Shown: one piece after another, positions 54,202 to 62,924 of the stretch
Layout of the letters: each line of letters starts with the position of its first letter
How positions within the stretch are numbered: the first letter of the stretch is position 1
DNA from: Aquabacter sp040049275
GTDB taxonomy: Bacteria; Pseudomonadota; Alphaproteobacteria; Rhizobiales; Xanthobacteraceae
Assembly: GCF_040049275.1 (NCBI RefSeq)
Contig: NZ_JBDZDT010000002.1
Span: 62,001-126,000 of the forward strand
Reading direction: 5' to 3'
DNA length: 64,000 nt
Program-made: the position numbers and the translations under genes
The notes under the pieces: model-generated
The model's input: only the letters and a program-made list of their open reading frames with translations
Databases searched by the model: none
Told to the model about the DNA's origin: nothing

Positions 54202-57200
54202 CTAATGGAAGTTTCGTCCCTTGTGCACGGCGGAGCGGGCGCTCGGGGGATGGGTGGCCTCCGTCAGGGCCGGGAGCGGAAGCCGCTTGCGGCCGCCGGG
54301 GCCTTCATCCTCCTGGTCGGGGCCGCCATGGCGCACAGCATCGGTGCGCAGGATGGGATCGATGCGCGAACCGTCCGCGCCCACATCCTCCAGAAGATGG
54401 CTCCAATCCTCGATGTGCTCGGCGACGAGGTGGATGACCTTGCTCTCGTTCTGGAGCCGGCCCGTGACGCCCACGAGGCGCGCGCCCATCACCTGGGGAC
54501 GGAACGTCTCGAACACGCGGGGCCAGACGATGATGTTGGCCCAGGCGTCCTCGTCCTCGATGGTCATGAAGATGACGCCGCTCGCCGTGCCCGGCCGCTG
54601 GCGCACCAAAACGAGGCCGGAGAGCATGAGGCGCCGCCCGGTGCGCAGCTCCGGCAGGCGGTTCGCGGGCGTGACGCCGCGTTTTTCCAGGGTGTGGCGC
54701 AGGAAGGCCACGGGGTGGTCCTTCAGGGACAGCTTCAGGTGGCGGTAATCGGCGATCACCTGGGCGCCCGGCGGCAGGATCGGCAGGTCCACGTCCGGCT
54801 CGCGCGCAGATGAGGCGGCGCGGAACAAGGGCAGGTCGTCCTTGTCGCCGGAGCGCCTGAGCCCCCGCACCGCCCAGAGGGCCGCGCGTCGGTCGAGGCC
54901 GAGGGAGCGGAAGGCGTCGGCATCGGCGAGCCGCTCCAGGGAGGAGGGCGGCAGTCCCGTGCGCAGCCAGAGGTCGCGCACGCTGTCATAACCCGCGCCA
55001 CGGCGCTGCGCGATGAGCTTTGCCTCATCCTCCCTGAAGCCGTCAACCTGCCGCAATCCGAGGCGCAGGGCATGGGTGGTGCGGATGTCGCCGGTCATCT
55101 CCGCATGGCGGGGATGGACGCGCGTGCGGGCGGGTGGGAAGGCACTCCCCTCGGTTTTTCCCTCCCCCCTTGAGGGGGAGGGCGGGGTGGGCGGTATCCC
55201 TCCGCTCGTGCCAGCGGCGGTGGTCCAGGCGGCGCCATACCCCCCTCCCCAACCCTCCCCCGCAAGGGGGGAGGGGGAAGGCTGGGCGGGGGAAGGGGAA
55301 GGCAGGGTCGGAGAGGGAGTAAGGGCGGTGGAGAAGTCGGGCAGCGCCGGAAGTGACGCCTCTTCCTCCTCCAGCGTGTGGTCCCAGCAGGAGGCATTCA
55401 CATCCACGGGGCGCACTTCGACCCCATGCTCCTGCGCATCGCGCACCAATTGGGCCGGCTGGTAGAAGCCCATGGGCCAGGCGTTCAGCATGCCGGCCAG
55501 GAACACGTCCGGGTAATGGCATTTGATCCAGGCGGAGCAATAGACCAGCAACGCGAAGCTCTCCGCATGGGAGCGCGGGAAGCCATAGGAGCCGAAGCCT
55601 TTGATTTGCTCCCAGATTTTCTCGGCAAAGCTGCGATCATATTTCTTCGCGATCATGCCGTTGATGAGTTTGTCGCGGAATGTGCCGATTGTGCCTATGT
55701 TCTTGAAGGTCGCCATGGAGCGGCGGAGTTTGTCCGCCTCCTCCGGCGAAAAGCCCGCTGCGACGATAGCGATCTGCATCGCCTGCTCCTGGAACAGGGG
55801 CACGCCGAGCGTGCCTTCCAGCACCTCCTTCAATTCCGCCGAGGGGTAGACCACGGGCTCGATCCCCTGCTTGCGCCGCAGATAGGGATGCACCATTCCG
55901 CCCTGGATGGGGCCGGGGCGCACGATGGCCACCTCCACCACGATGTCGTCCATGCATGCGGGCCTGAGGCGCGGCAGCATGGTCTGCTGGGCGCGGCTCT
56001 CCACCTGGAACACACCGATGGAATCCGCCCGCTGGAGCATGGCGTAGATACGGTCATCCTCCTGCTCCACGTGGCTGATCTTTCCGTATTTGTCTCCGTA
56101 ATGCGCCTCGAGCAGCCCGTAGCATTTCTTAATGGCGGTCAGCATGCCCAGCGCCAGCACGTCCACCTTCAGGAGGCCGACGGCTTCCAGGTCGTCCTTG
56201 TTCCATTCGATGATGGGCCGCGCATCCATGGCGGAGCGGGTGAGCGGCACGGTCTCGTCGAGGCGGTCGTGGGTCACCACCATGCCGCCCACATGCTGGG
56301 AGAGGTGGCGCGGAAATTCCATCATCGCCTTGGTGAGCGTGAGCGTCATGGCAAGGCGCTTGTCGGAAGGATCGAGCCCCAGCCGACGCGCCTCCTCCGC
56401 CTTGATGCCGCCGGATGACCAGCCCCAGACCGAGCCGGCGAGCGCGCCCACCGTGTCGTCGGAGAGGCCGAACACCTTGCCCACCTCGCGGACCGCCGAG
56501 CGGGTGCGGTAGGTGATGGTGGTGGCCGCTAACCCCGCATGGGCGGCACCGTAGCGGTCATAGACGAATTGCAGTACCTCGCCGCGCCGGCCGTGCTCGA
56601 AATCCACATCGATGTCCGGCGGCTCCTTGCGGTTCCGGGAGATGAAGCGCTCGAACAGGAGCGAGGATTTCATGGGGTTCACCTCGGTGAGGCCGAGGCA
56701 GTAGCACACGGTGGAATTTGCGGCCGAACCGCGCCCCTGGCAGAGGATTTCTTTGTCCCTGGCGAAGCGGACGATCTCGTCCACGGTGAGGAAATAGGGC
56801 GCGTAGCCCAGCTCCCCGATGATGGCGAGTTCGTGGATGAGCGCGCTGCGGATCTTGGGAGGAATGCCCTCCGGATAGCGCTCGGCGGCGCCGGCCCAGG
56901 CCTTGGCGTGGAGGGCGTCCTGTGGTGAGGCATAGCCGTCGCGGGCCTCGCGCGGATAGGTGGGCTCCAGATGGTCCAGCGAGAATTTGAGGCGGGAGAA
57001 GAAGGCCATCGTCTCCGCGACCGCCTCGGGCGCGGCGCGGAACAGGCGGGCCATCTCGGCGGCACCCTTCAGATGCCGCTCGGCATTGGCTTCGAGAAGG
57101 CGGCCCGCCTGGTCCAGGGTCACATGCGCGCGGATGCAGGTGAGGACGTCGTGTAGCGGCCGTCGGTCGGGATGGTGATAGAGCACGTCTCCCACCGCCA

Positions 57201-57795
57201 GCAGCGGCAGGCGGGCGCGCCGCGCCGCCTCCGCGAGGCGGGCGAGGCGGCGGCCGTCATCTCCCCCATGGGGCATGGCGGCGGCGAGCCAGAGGCGGTC
57301 TCCGGCAGCCTCTTTCAGCCGATCCAAAAGCTTGGAAAAGCCTTCCCCCAGGCGGCGCGGCGGCAGCACGGCGAGGCAGAGCCCGTCCTGCCATTCGAGG
57401 AGGTCGGGCAAGGACAGAAGGCAATCGCCTTTCTCCGCGCGCATGTTGCCGGCTGTGAGGAGGCGGCAAAGCCGGCCATAGGCGGCGCGGTCCGTGGGAT
57501 AGGCTAGGATGTCCGGCGTGCCGTCGCAAAAAGCGAGCCGCGCGCCCACGGCCAGCGGAAACCCCATGGCCTTCGCCTGCTCATGGGCGCGCACCACGCC
57601 GGCCAGCGTGTTGCGGTCGGCGATGCCCACTCCCGCATGGCCCCGCGCCTGCGCCGCCAGCACATATTCGTTGGGGTGCGAGCTGCCTTTCAGGAAGGTG
57701 AAATTGGAGGTGGTGGCGAGCTCCACGTAAGGGGGCGGGGCGGGAAGGGGCGTTCCCTCCTTCTGGAAATCTCCCTGGATCAGCTCCCCGCTCAT
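54202..57795 (-). CDS. dnaE2: Error-prone DNA polymerase DnaE2
   Basis: A 1197-residue C-family polymerase for translesion synthesis. A PHP domain (about 25-230; ATTSNFTFLKGSSHPNEYV) precedes the catalytic palm with PPDIDVDFEHGRRGE (active Asp pair), fingers and an OB-fold near the C-terminus. It needs ImuA and ImuB, encoded just upstream. Unlike typical DnaE2 (about 1050-1130 residues), a Pro/Ser/Gly-rich insert of about 65 residues lies near 826-890, in frame, where the sequence is a copy of a dispersed repeat. Start at 57795 overlaps imuB by 4 nt (ATGA). LexA controls the cassette. Confidence 0.95.
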   Translation of the reverse strand: MSGELIQGDFQKEGTPLPAPPPYVELATTSNFTFLKGSSHPNEYVLAAQARGHAGVGIADRNTLAGVVRAHEQAKAMGFPLAVGARLAFCDGTPDILAYPTDRAAYGRLCRLLTAGNMRAEKGDCLLSLPDLLEWQDGLCLAVLPPRRLGEGFSKLLDRLKEAAGDRLWLAAAMPHGGDDGRRLARLAEAARRARLPLLAVGDVLYHHPDRRPLHDVLTCIRAHVTLDQAGRLLEANAERHLKGAAEMARLFRAAPEAVAETMAFFSRLKFSLDHLEPTYPREARDGYASPQDALHAKAWAGAAERYPEGIPPKIRSALIHELAIIGELGYAPYFLTVDEIVRFARDKEILCQGRGSAANSTVCYCLGLTEVNPMKSSLLFERFISRNRKEPPDIDVDFEHGRRGEVLQFVYDRYGAAHAGLAATTITYRTRSAVREVGKVFGLSDDTVGALAGSVWGWSSGGIKAEEARRLGLDPSDKRLAMTLTLTKAMMEFPRHLSQHVGGMVVTHDRLDETVPLTRSAMDARPIIEWNKDDLEAVGLLKVDVLALGMLTAIKKCYGLLEAHYGDKYGKISHVEQEDDRIYAMLQRADSIGVFQVESRAQQTMLPRLRPACMDDIVVEVAIVRPGPIQGGMVHPYLRRKQGIEPVVYPSAELKEVLEGTLGVPLFQEQAMQIAIVAAGFSPEEADKLRRSMATFKNIGTIGTFRDKLINGMIAKKYDRSFAEKIWEQIKGFGSYGFPRSHAESFALLVYCSAWIKCHYPDVFLAGMLNAWPMGFYQPAQLVRDAQEHGVEVRPVDVNASCWDHTLEEEEASLPALPDFSTALTPSPTLPSPSPAQPSPSPLAGEGWGGGYGAAWTTAAGTSGGIPPTPPSPSRGEGKTEGSAFPPARTRVHPRHAEMTGDIRTTHALRLGLRQVDGFREDEAKLIAQRRGAGYDSVRDLWLRTGLPPSSLERLADADAFRSLGLDRRAALWAVRGLRRSGDKDDLPLFRAASSAREPDVDLPILPPGAQVIADYRHLKLSLKDHPVAFLRHTLEKRGVTPANRLPELRTGRRLMLSGLVLVRQRPGTASGVIFMTIEDEDAWANIIVWPRVFETFRPQVMGARLVGVTGRLQNESKVIHLVAEHIEDWSHLLEDVGADGSRIDPILRTDAVRHGGPDQEDEGPGGRKRLPLPALTEATHPPSARSAVHKGRNFH
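55155..55277. repeat. Pyrimidine-rich repeat embedded in frame in dnaE2
   Basis: Two hairpins, CCCTCCCCCCTTGAGGGGGAGGG and AACCCTCCCCCGCAAGGGGGGAGG, form this element. It shares the run CAACCCTCCCCCGCAAG with the intergenic copy at 41003-41019. It is read through as the peptide PLAGEGWGGG...PSPSRGEGK in DnaE2. Flanking family-like protein sequence resumes on both sides. Confidence 0.8.
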
Positions 57796-59381
57796 CCGAA
57801 CAGTCCGTGCACATACCAGGCGGGTTGCACCACCTCCGTGCCGAACAGTCCCGCCCGGAACAGCCAGAAGCGGCGGCCGTCCGTGGTCTCCACACGGAAA
57901 TAATCCCGCGTGGGGCTGAGGCCCTCCTCGCGCCACCAGGGGGCGGCGATGCGCTCCGGGCCTTCCGCACGCATCACATGATGGGTGAGGTGGCGCCAGC
58001 GGAAGCGGATGGGCGGACCGTCCGGCACCTCGGCCACCGCTTCCACAAGCTCCGGCCGCTCGAACAGGCGCGGCGGCCGGGAGGGGGCGTCCGTGTCAGC
58101 CTGGGGGAGGCGGGGATTGTCGAGGGCCGCCGGGTCGAAGGCGCGGCGCGCCTTCTGGGCCGGCACCAGCCGGCACGCCTCTTCCGGAATATGGGCGTCC
58201 TGCAGCACCGGCACCGTGATGCGCGCCCCCCCCAGCCGGGCGGCGAGGCGGTCGATCAAGGCATCGCGCGCGGCGTCCGCCTCGCGGTGGGCATCGAAGC
58301 CGTCCTGCCGGTGGGCGAGGGGCTCGGTGAGGGGGGCGGAGAGGCGCAGAAGGTCGAAGCCGAAGCCGGCATCCAGGCTTTCCAGCGCCGCCACCTTCTC
58401 CGCGAACAGCCGCCGCACGAAGGCGGGATCGCGCACCGGCCGGCCGGTGCCGACGGTGAGGCGCGTCACTTTCCCGTCCACGCGGAACAAAGCAAGGTCG
58501 AGCCGTCGTGCTCCCATGCCGTTCCGCTCCAAGGCAGCGGCCAGCGTGCCGGCGAGGTGGTGGGTGAGGCCGAGCACGTCCTCCACCCGCTCGATGGGTT
58601 CGGCGAGCGGCTTCTCGGCGCTGAAGCGGGGCGGGGGGAAGCGGTGTTCCAGGGCCGCGCGCGCCGCGCCCGTGGCGGCGTCGAGCCTTGCCAGGAGCGG
58701 TGCGCCGAACCGGGCGGCGAGGGGGGCGCGGGGCTTGTCCTGAAGGTCGCTGATACGCGCGAAGCCGAGCCGCGCCAAGGCGGCGAGGGTGCCCGCCTCC
58801 GGACGCAGCGCGGCGAGCGGCAAGGGCGCGAGCAAAGCAGAAAGGTCCGTGCCCTCCGGCGCGATGCAGCCGCGCTTGCGGGAAAAGCGCGCGAGCGCGG
58901 CGGCGGCATCGGGGGTCGCGGCGATGGCCGCGCGGGCGGAAAAGCCCGTGCCGGAGACGCGGCCGATGAGGTCGCGCAACAGGCCCTTCTCTCCGCCGAA
59001 CAGATGGGCGCAGCCGGAAATGTCCAGCAGCAGCCCGTCCGGCGCATCGAGGGCGAGGAGGGGCGTATAGCGCTCGCAGGCATCGGCGAAGGCGGCGAGC
59101 GCCCGCGCGTCCGCCTCCGGCGCGTGCTCGGCCACCTCAATGCCGGGGTGGCGCGCGCGGGCATCCGCCAGCGACAGGCCTGGCGCAAGCCCGAGCGCCG
59201 CGGCGGCGGTGTTCAGGGCGGCGAGGCGCAGCGCGTTCTTCTCCAGCGCCACGGTGACCCGCGGCGCGGCGCGCGCCTCAGGCGACAATGGCCGCTCGAT
59301 GCGGTCCGTGGAGAGGCGGTCGAGCCACAGGCTGAGATAGCGGCGCTCGCAGGTCTCTGGGGGCAGGATCTCCGGGCTCAT
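57792..59381 (-). CDS. imuB: Y-family polymerase-like protein ImuB
   Basis: A 529-residue protein related to Y-family polymerases but lacking their catalytic acidic residues; it links DnaE2 to the beta clamp. It opens YLSLWLDRLSTDRIERP, as in ImuB; the palm-like start (about 1-190), little-finger-like region and C-terminal ImuA/DnaE2-contact region are in place. The start at 59381 overlaps imuA by 104 nt, so imuB's first 35 codons are also read in imuA's frame. The dnaE2 start overlaps its stop by 4 nt. Confidence 0.92.
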   Translation of the reverse strand: MSPEILPPETCERRYLSLWLDRLSTDRIERPLSPEARAAPRVTVALEKNALRLAALNTAAAALGLAPGLSLADARARHPGIEVAEHAPEADARALAAFADACERYTPLLALDAPDGLLLDISGCAHLFGGEKGLLRDLIGRVSGTGFSARAAIAATPDAAAALARFSRKRGCIAPEGTDLSALLAPLPLAALRPEAGTLAALARLGFARISDLQDKPRAPLAARFGAPLLARLDAATGAARAALEHRFPPPRFSAEKPLAEPIERVEDVLGLTHHLAGTLAAALERNGMGARRLDLALFRVDGKVTRLTVGTGRPVRDPAFVRRLFAEKVAALESLDAGFGFDLLRLSAPLTEPLAHRQDGFDAHREADAARDALIDRLAARLGGARITVPVLQDAHIPEEACRLVPAQKARRAFDPAALDNPRLPQADTDAPSRPPRLFERPELVEAVAEVPDGPPIRFRWRHLTHHVMRAEGPERIAAPWWREEGLSPTRDYFRVETTDGRRFWLFRAGLFGTEVVQPAWYVHGLFG

Positions 59382-60132
59382 GGCGCAATCCCTCGGGCGG
59401 GGCGAGGCTGAAGGCGGAGCCTTGGAGCGCGAGCGTCCATTGCCCCGGCGGCCCGTGCCGGTTGCGGGTGAGGGTGGCGGAGAGGCAGGCCGGCCCGAGG
59501 CCGCCATAGGCATCGCGCGGCCGGCTTAAGGCGTGGCCGATCACCCAGCGGGTGAGGGCGGCGCAAGGCTCGGGGTCCCGGCTCTGGCGCAGCAACAGGC
59601 CGAGCGTGCCGCCCGCGCGCGCGGCCAGCGAGAGACGGCGCGTGGCGGTGAGCGGCTCCGGCAAGGGCGCCGCCACTTCGCCGAGGACGGCGGACAATCC
59701 CGTGCATTTCAGAGCCTCCTCCATCACCAGCAAAACGTCCTGCACCTTGCGCACCCGCACGAGGACGAGGGTGCCCTCGGGCAGGCCTATTTCCTCAAGG
59801 CCTGGCCCGTAGAGGCCGCCCGCCTCGAAGGCCGCGAGTTCCTGCTGCACCACCAGCACCGGCCGCCGCCCGGCCTTCGCCGCCTGCGCCGCAAGGGCGA
59901 GGCCGAACGCCGTCAGCGCTCCCTCAGTGCCCGGAGCCTTGGCGGACGCCTCGTGGAGCGCGCCCAAAGCGAGCCCGCCCCCGAGGGGGCCGTCCACGGC
60001 GGGGATGCCGAAGGGGAGCCATCCCCCGATATCCTCGAGGGGCTCACCTGCCGTGCCTCCGCCGCTCTCGATGGCGGCGATGCGGCGCCGGAGGCCCGCA
60101 ATGTCCGCCGCTGCGGCGTTCGGATGGGACAT
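59278..60132 (-). CDS. imuA: SOS-mutagenesis protein ImuA
   Basis: A 284-residue RecA-fold-like partner of ImuB and DnaE2. The opening LPFGIPAVDGPLGGGLALGALHEA is the ImuA pattern; the Walker A Lys of RecA is missing. It is first in the imuA-imuB-dnaE2 cassette, which lies under a LexA box 25-39 bp upstream. The end runs 104 bp into imuB in another frame; its last 40 residues are Pro/Arg-rich and could be an extension with no conserved role. Confidence 0.9.
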   Translation of the reverse strand: MSHPNAAAADIAGLRRRIAAIESGGGTAGEPLEDIGGWLPFGIPAVDGPLGGGLALGALHEASAKAPGTEGALTAFGLALAAQAAKAGRRPVLVVQQELAAFEAGGLYGPGLEEIGLPEGTLVLVRVRKVQDVLLVMEEALKCTGLSAVLGEVAAPLPEPLTATRRLSLAARAGGTLGLLLRQSRDPEPCAALTRWVIGHALSRPRDAYGGLGPACLSATLTRNRHGPPGQWTLALQGSAFSLAPPEGLRHEPGDPAPRDLRAPLSQPVARPPLHGPHRAAIVA

Positions 60133-60156
60133 GAAGCACGCTTGCCTCGCTCTTAT

Positions 60157-60171
60157 GTTCTCTATTTGTTC
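60157..60171. promoter_or_regulatory. LexA (SOS) box, GTTC-N7-GTTC
   Basis: GTTCTCTATTTGTTC is an exact match to the alphaproteobacterial SOS box GTTC-N7-GTTC. It sits 25 bp upstream of the imuA start codon, right for repressor binding over the promoter. It means imuA-imuB-dnaE2 is induced by DNA damage. Confidence 0.9.
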
Positions 60172-60294
60172 TTATAGATTCCGGAACACGGGGCGGGAGT
60201 CAAGGCGGCCGATGGGGTCATGTCTCGGTTTGAAGGGTGGCCGTGCGCCAGCCGCGCGTCTGCGCTATACCTTACGCAAGTAAGGGAGACAGAG

Positions 60295-60453
60295 ATGAAG
60301 GCAGGCTTCATTGGTCTCGGTATCGCGCTTGGCGCCGGGATCGGCGCAGCGACCGGCAACGTCGCCGTTGGGGTTGCGTTGGGGCTGGTTTTCGGCGCGG
60401 CGATCAGTGCCGCGAAAACGAAGCGGAATGCGCCGCCGCAGATTTCAAACTGA
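60295..60453 (+). CDS. Small glycine-rich membrane peptide
   Basis: A 52-residue peptide: one long hydrophobic Gly/Ala-rich stretch (about 4-40), then a basic tail (AAKTKRNAPPQISN). The start follows AAGGGAGA. It resembles a glycine-zipper membrane peptide and has no assigned function. It reads away from imuA, and no partner gene is seen. Confidence 0.72.
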   Translation: MKAGFIGLGIALGAGIGAATGNVAVGVALGLVFGAAISAAKTKRNAPPQISN

Positions 60454-60505
60454 GACACTCCGGATGGGATTGCGTGACGTAAGGTCAGGCGCATAGGGTT
60501 CGGGC

Positions 60506-61165
60506 ATGAAACCGACCCTCTATGCCCATCCCTTCTCATCCTACTGCCAGAAGGTGCTGATCGCGCTCTATGAGAACGACACGCCTTTCGACTTCCGCAT
60601 GCTCGGCCCGGACCATTCGGAGGCGGAAGCGCAGCTCGAGGCGCTCTGGCCGCTGAAGCGCATGCCGGTGCTGGTGGATGGCGGCCGCCCCATCTTTGAG
60701 GCGAGCATCATCGTCGAGCATCTGGCGCTGAACCATCCCGGCCCCGTCCGGCTGATCCCCCAGGACGGGCAGGCGGCGCTCGACGTGCGCATGCTGGACC
60801 GCGTGTTCGACAATTACATCATGACCCCCATGCAGAAGCTGGTGTTCAACCAGATCCGCCCCGAGGCCGACCGCGATTCCTATGGCGTGACCGAGGCGCG
60901 GGTGATGCTCGACACGACCTATGCCTGGCTCGACCGGCGCATGGAGGGGCGGACCTGGGTCTGCGGCAACGCCTTCACCCTCGCCGATTGCGCGGCGGCG
61001 CCCTCGCTCTTCTTCGCGGACTGGGCCCATGAAATCCCCGCCGCGCTCATGCATCTGCGCGCCTATCGCGCCCGCCTCCTCAGGCACCCGTCCTTCGCGC
61101 GGGCGGTGGACGAGGCGCGGCCCTATCGGGCGTTCTTCCCGCTGGGCGCGCCCGACCGGGATTGA
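60506..61165 (+). CDS. Glutathione S-transferase family protein
   Basis: A 219-residue GST. The thioredoxin-like N-terminal domain has PFSSYCQKVLIALYEN with a Ser/Cys active region, the cis-Pro in KRMPVLVDG, and the family ES motif (EASIIVEHL); an all-helical C-terminal domain with FTLADCAAAPSLFFADW follows. Substrate unknown. Confidence 0.9.
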   Translation: MKPTLYAHPFSSYCQKVLIALYENDTPFDFRMLGPDHSEAEAQLEALWPLKRMPVLVDGGRPIFEASIIVEHLALNHPGPVRLIPQDGQAALDVRMLDRVFDNYIMTPMQKLVFNQIRPEADRDSYGVTEARVMLDTTYAWLDRRMEGRTWVCGNAFTLADCAAAPSLFFADWAHEIPAALMHLRAYRARLLRHPSFARAVDEARPYRAFFPLGAPDRD

Positions 61166-61187
61166 GGCGCGGCGCCCGTCTCCTCCA

Positions 61188-61850
61188 TCACCCGGTCGCG
61201 GGCAGCACGACGGCGCGCGTGCCCAGGGGGACGCGCCGGTAGAGGTCCATGATGTCCTGGTTCAGCAGCCGCACGCAGCCGGAGGACACCATGGTGCCGA
61301 TGGTCCAGGGCTCTACCGTGCCGTGCAGGCGATAGAGTGTGTCCTCGCCGCCCCGGTAGAGATAGAGCGCGCGGGGACCCAAAGGATTGCCCACCCCGCC
61401 CGCCATGCCGCCGGCATATTTGGCATAGCGGGCCGGCTCGCGGCGGATCATGTCGGAGGTCGGAGTCCAGCGCGGCCATTCGGCCTTGCGGGCGATCACC
61501 GCCGCGCCCCGGAAGTTGAAGGCCTCTTCCTTTCCCACGCCGACGCCATAGCGCAGGGCCTGCCCGCCCTCCAGGACGAGATAGGCATAGCGCTCCCTGG
61601 GGTCGACGATGATGGTGCCGGGCTGTTCGCGGGTGGGATAGGACACCACTTGGCGCAGGAATCTCGGGTCCACCTCGGTGAGGTCCACGGCGGGGACGGG
61701 AAAGGGCTCCGTCGCCACGGCCGCGTACATGGCCGTGTATTTGGGATCGATGCTTGGCTCCGGTTTTGCCACATCCTGCCGCTGGTCGGTGACGCAGCCC
61801 GCGAGCGCGGCGGAGGCCCCAAGCACGAACACCCGTCTGTCCATCGTCAT
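61188..61850 (-). CDS. L,D-transpeptidase (YkuD) lipoprotein
   Basis: A 220-residue lipoprotein. The lipobox is LAGC (Cys19) after a short signal (RRVFVLGASAALAGC). The YkuD catalytic motif is HGTVEPWTIG...SSGCVRL with the Cys nucleophile. It forms 3-3 cross-links or attaches proteins to peptidoglycan in the periplasm. It is divergent from a LysR regulator. Confidence 0.93.
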   Translation of the reverse strand: MTMDRRVFVLGASAALAGCVTDQRQDVAKPEPSIDPKYTAMYAAVATEPFPVPAVDLTEVDPRFLRQVVSYPTREQPGTIIVDPRERYAYLVLEGGQALRYGVGVGKEEAFNFRGAAVIARKAEWPRWTPTSDMIRREPARYAKYAGGMAGGVGNPLGPRALYLYRGGEDTLYRLHGTVEPWTIGTMVSSGCVRLLNQDIMDLYRRVPLGTRAVVLPATG

Positions 61851-61951
61851 TCTTCATCAGGCCCGTTGCGGTTTCGGGCGGGATAGGGAGCCATGGCGGC
61901 ATACGCGTCCAGATGTTATGGGGTGATTGGGGCCATAACCAGGAGGCATGA

Positions 61952-62914
61952 ATGGATCTCGCCCTCGCCTTGCGCGCTTTCGTGCGGACCCTGGAGCGGG
62001 GCTCGGTGACGGCGGCCGCGCGGGACCTGTCGGTCTCTCAGCCCGCCGTCACCAAGCATCTGCGAAACCTGGAGCGCCATGTGGGCGCGCGGCTGCTGGA
62101 GCGCTCCTCGCGCGTCGTGCGCCCCACGGCCCAGGGGTTGGCGCTCTATGAGGCCAGCCGCTCGGCGCTCGCCACCATCGATTCCGCGCTGGAGGGCGTG
62201 CGGCGCGACATGGGCGCGGTCGAAGGGCTCCTGCGCCTGCATGCGCCCTCCTGTCTCGGCGCCAAGCGGCTTCACAGGATCGTGCTGGACTTCCAGGCGG
62301 CGCACCCGGCGGTGACGGTGGACCTGATCCTGAATGACCGGAACGTGGATCTGGTCTGCGAGAATTTCGACCTCGCCGTGAAATACGGCCGGCCGGAAGG
62401 GCAGGATCTCATCATCCGCCGCCTCGGCTTTATCAGGCGCATCCTCGTGGCCTCGCCCGCATTCCTGGCGCGGGTGGGGCCCATCGAAACCCCCGAAGAT
62501 CTCTCCCGGGTGGACCTCGTCACCACGCCGGCCTTTCTGTCGCCGCGCGATACGCTGGCGCTCCAGAGGCGCGGCGAGACGGTGGATATCGCCATCCGGC
62601 CGATCCTGCGCACCAACAATGCGGAGGTCATCGCCAGCACCCTTGTGGAGGGGCACGCGGCCGGGCCGGTGCAGCATCTGCTCATTTCCGAAGAGCTGGC
62701 ATCGGGAAGGCTGGTGCGCATCCTGCCCGAATATCAGGTGAAATCGACGGAGGCGTTCCTCGCCTATCCCTCGGTCCGCTTCATGCGCCCGGTGGTGCGG
62801 GCCTTCACCGATTTCGTCGTGCCGGCCCTGCGCGCCATCGAGGGGCTGGATGGGGTCGAGCAAGCCCCGGCTCTGTTGGAAGAAGCCGAAAGGCTGGAAT
62901 ACAGCGCCGCCTGA
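61952..62914 (+). CDS. LysR-family transcriptional regulator
   Basis: A 320-residue regulator with an N-terminal winged helix (about 1-60; GSVTAAARDLSVSQPAVTKHLRNLERHVGARLLER) and a C-terminal periplasmic-binding-like effector domain (about 90-300). AGGAGG five bases upstream fixes the start at 61952; an out-of-frame ATG lies four bases before. The divergent neighbour is an L,D-transpeptidase gene, a usual layout for a LysR target, but the target is not shown. Confidence 0.92.
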   Translation: MDLALALRAFVRTLERGSVTAAARDLSVSQPAVTKHLRNLERHVGARLLERSSRVVRPTAQGLALYEASRSALATIDSALEGVRRDMGAVEGLLRLHAPSCLGAKRLHRIVLDFQAAHPAVTVDLILNDRNVDLVCENFDLAVKYGRPEGQDLIIRRLGFIRRILVASPAFLARVGPIETPEDLSRVDLVTTPAFLSPRDTLALQRRGETVDIAIRPILRTNNAEVIASTLVEGHAAGPVQHLLISEELASGRLVRILPEYQVKSTEAFLAYPSVRFMRPVVRAFTDFVVPALRAIEGLDGVEQAPALLEEAERLEYSAA

Positions 62915-62924
62915 CCCAGACGCC

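Noticed and set aside
57807..59411. 534-codon plus-strand open frame opposite imuB
   Set aside because: Antisense shadow; ImuB on the minus strand has family motifs and fits the cassette order.
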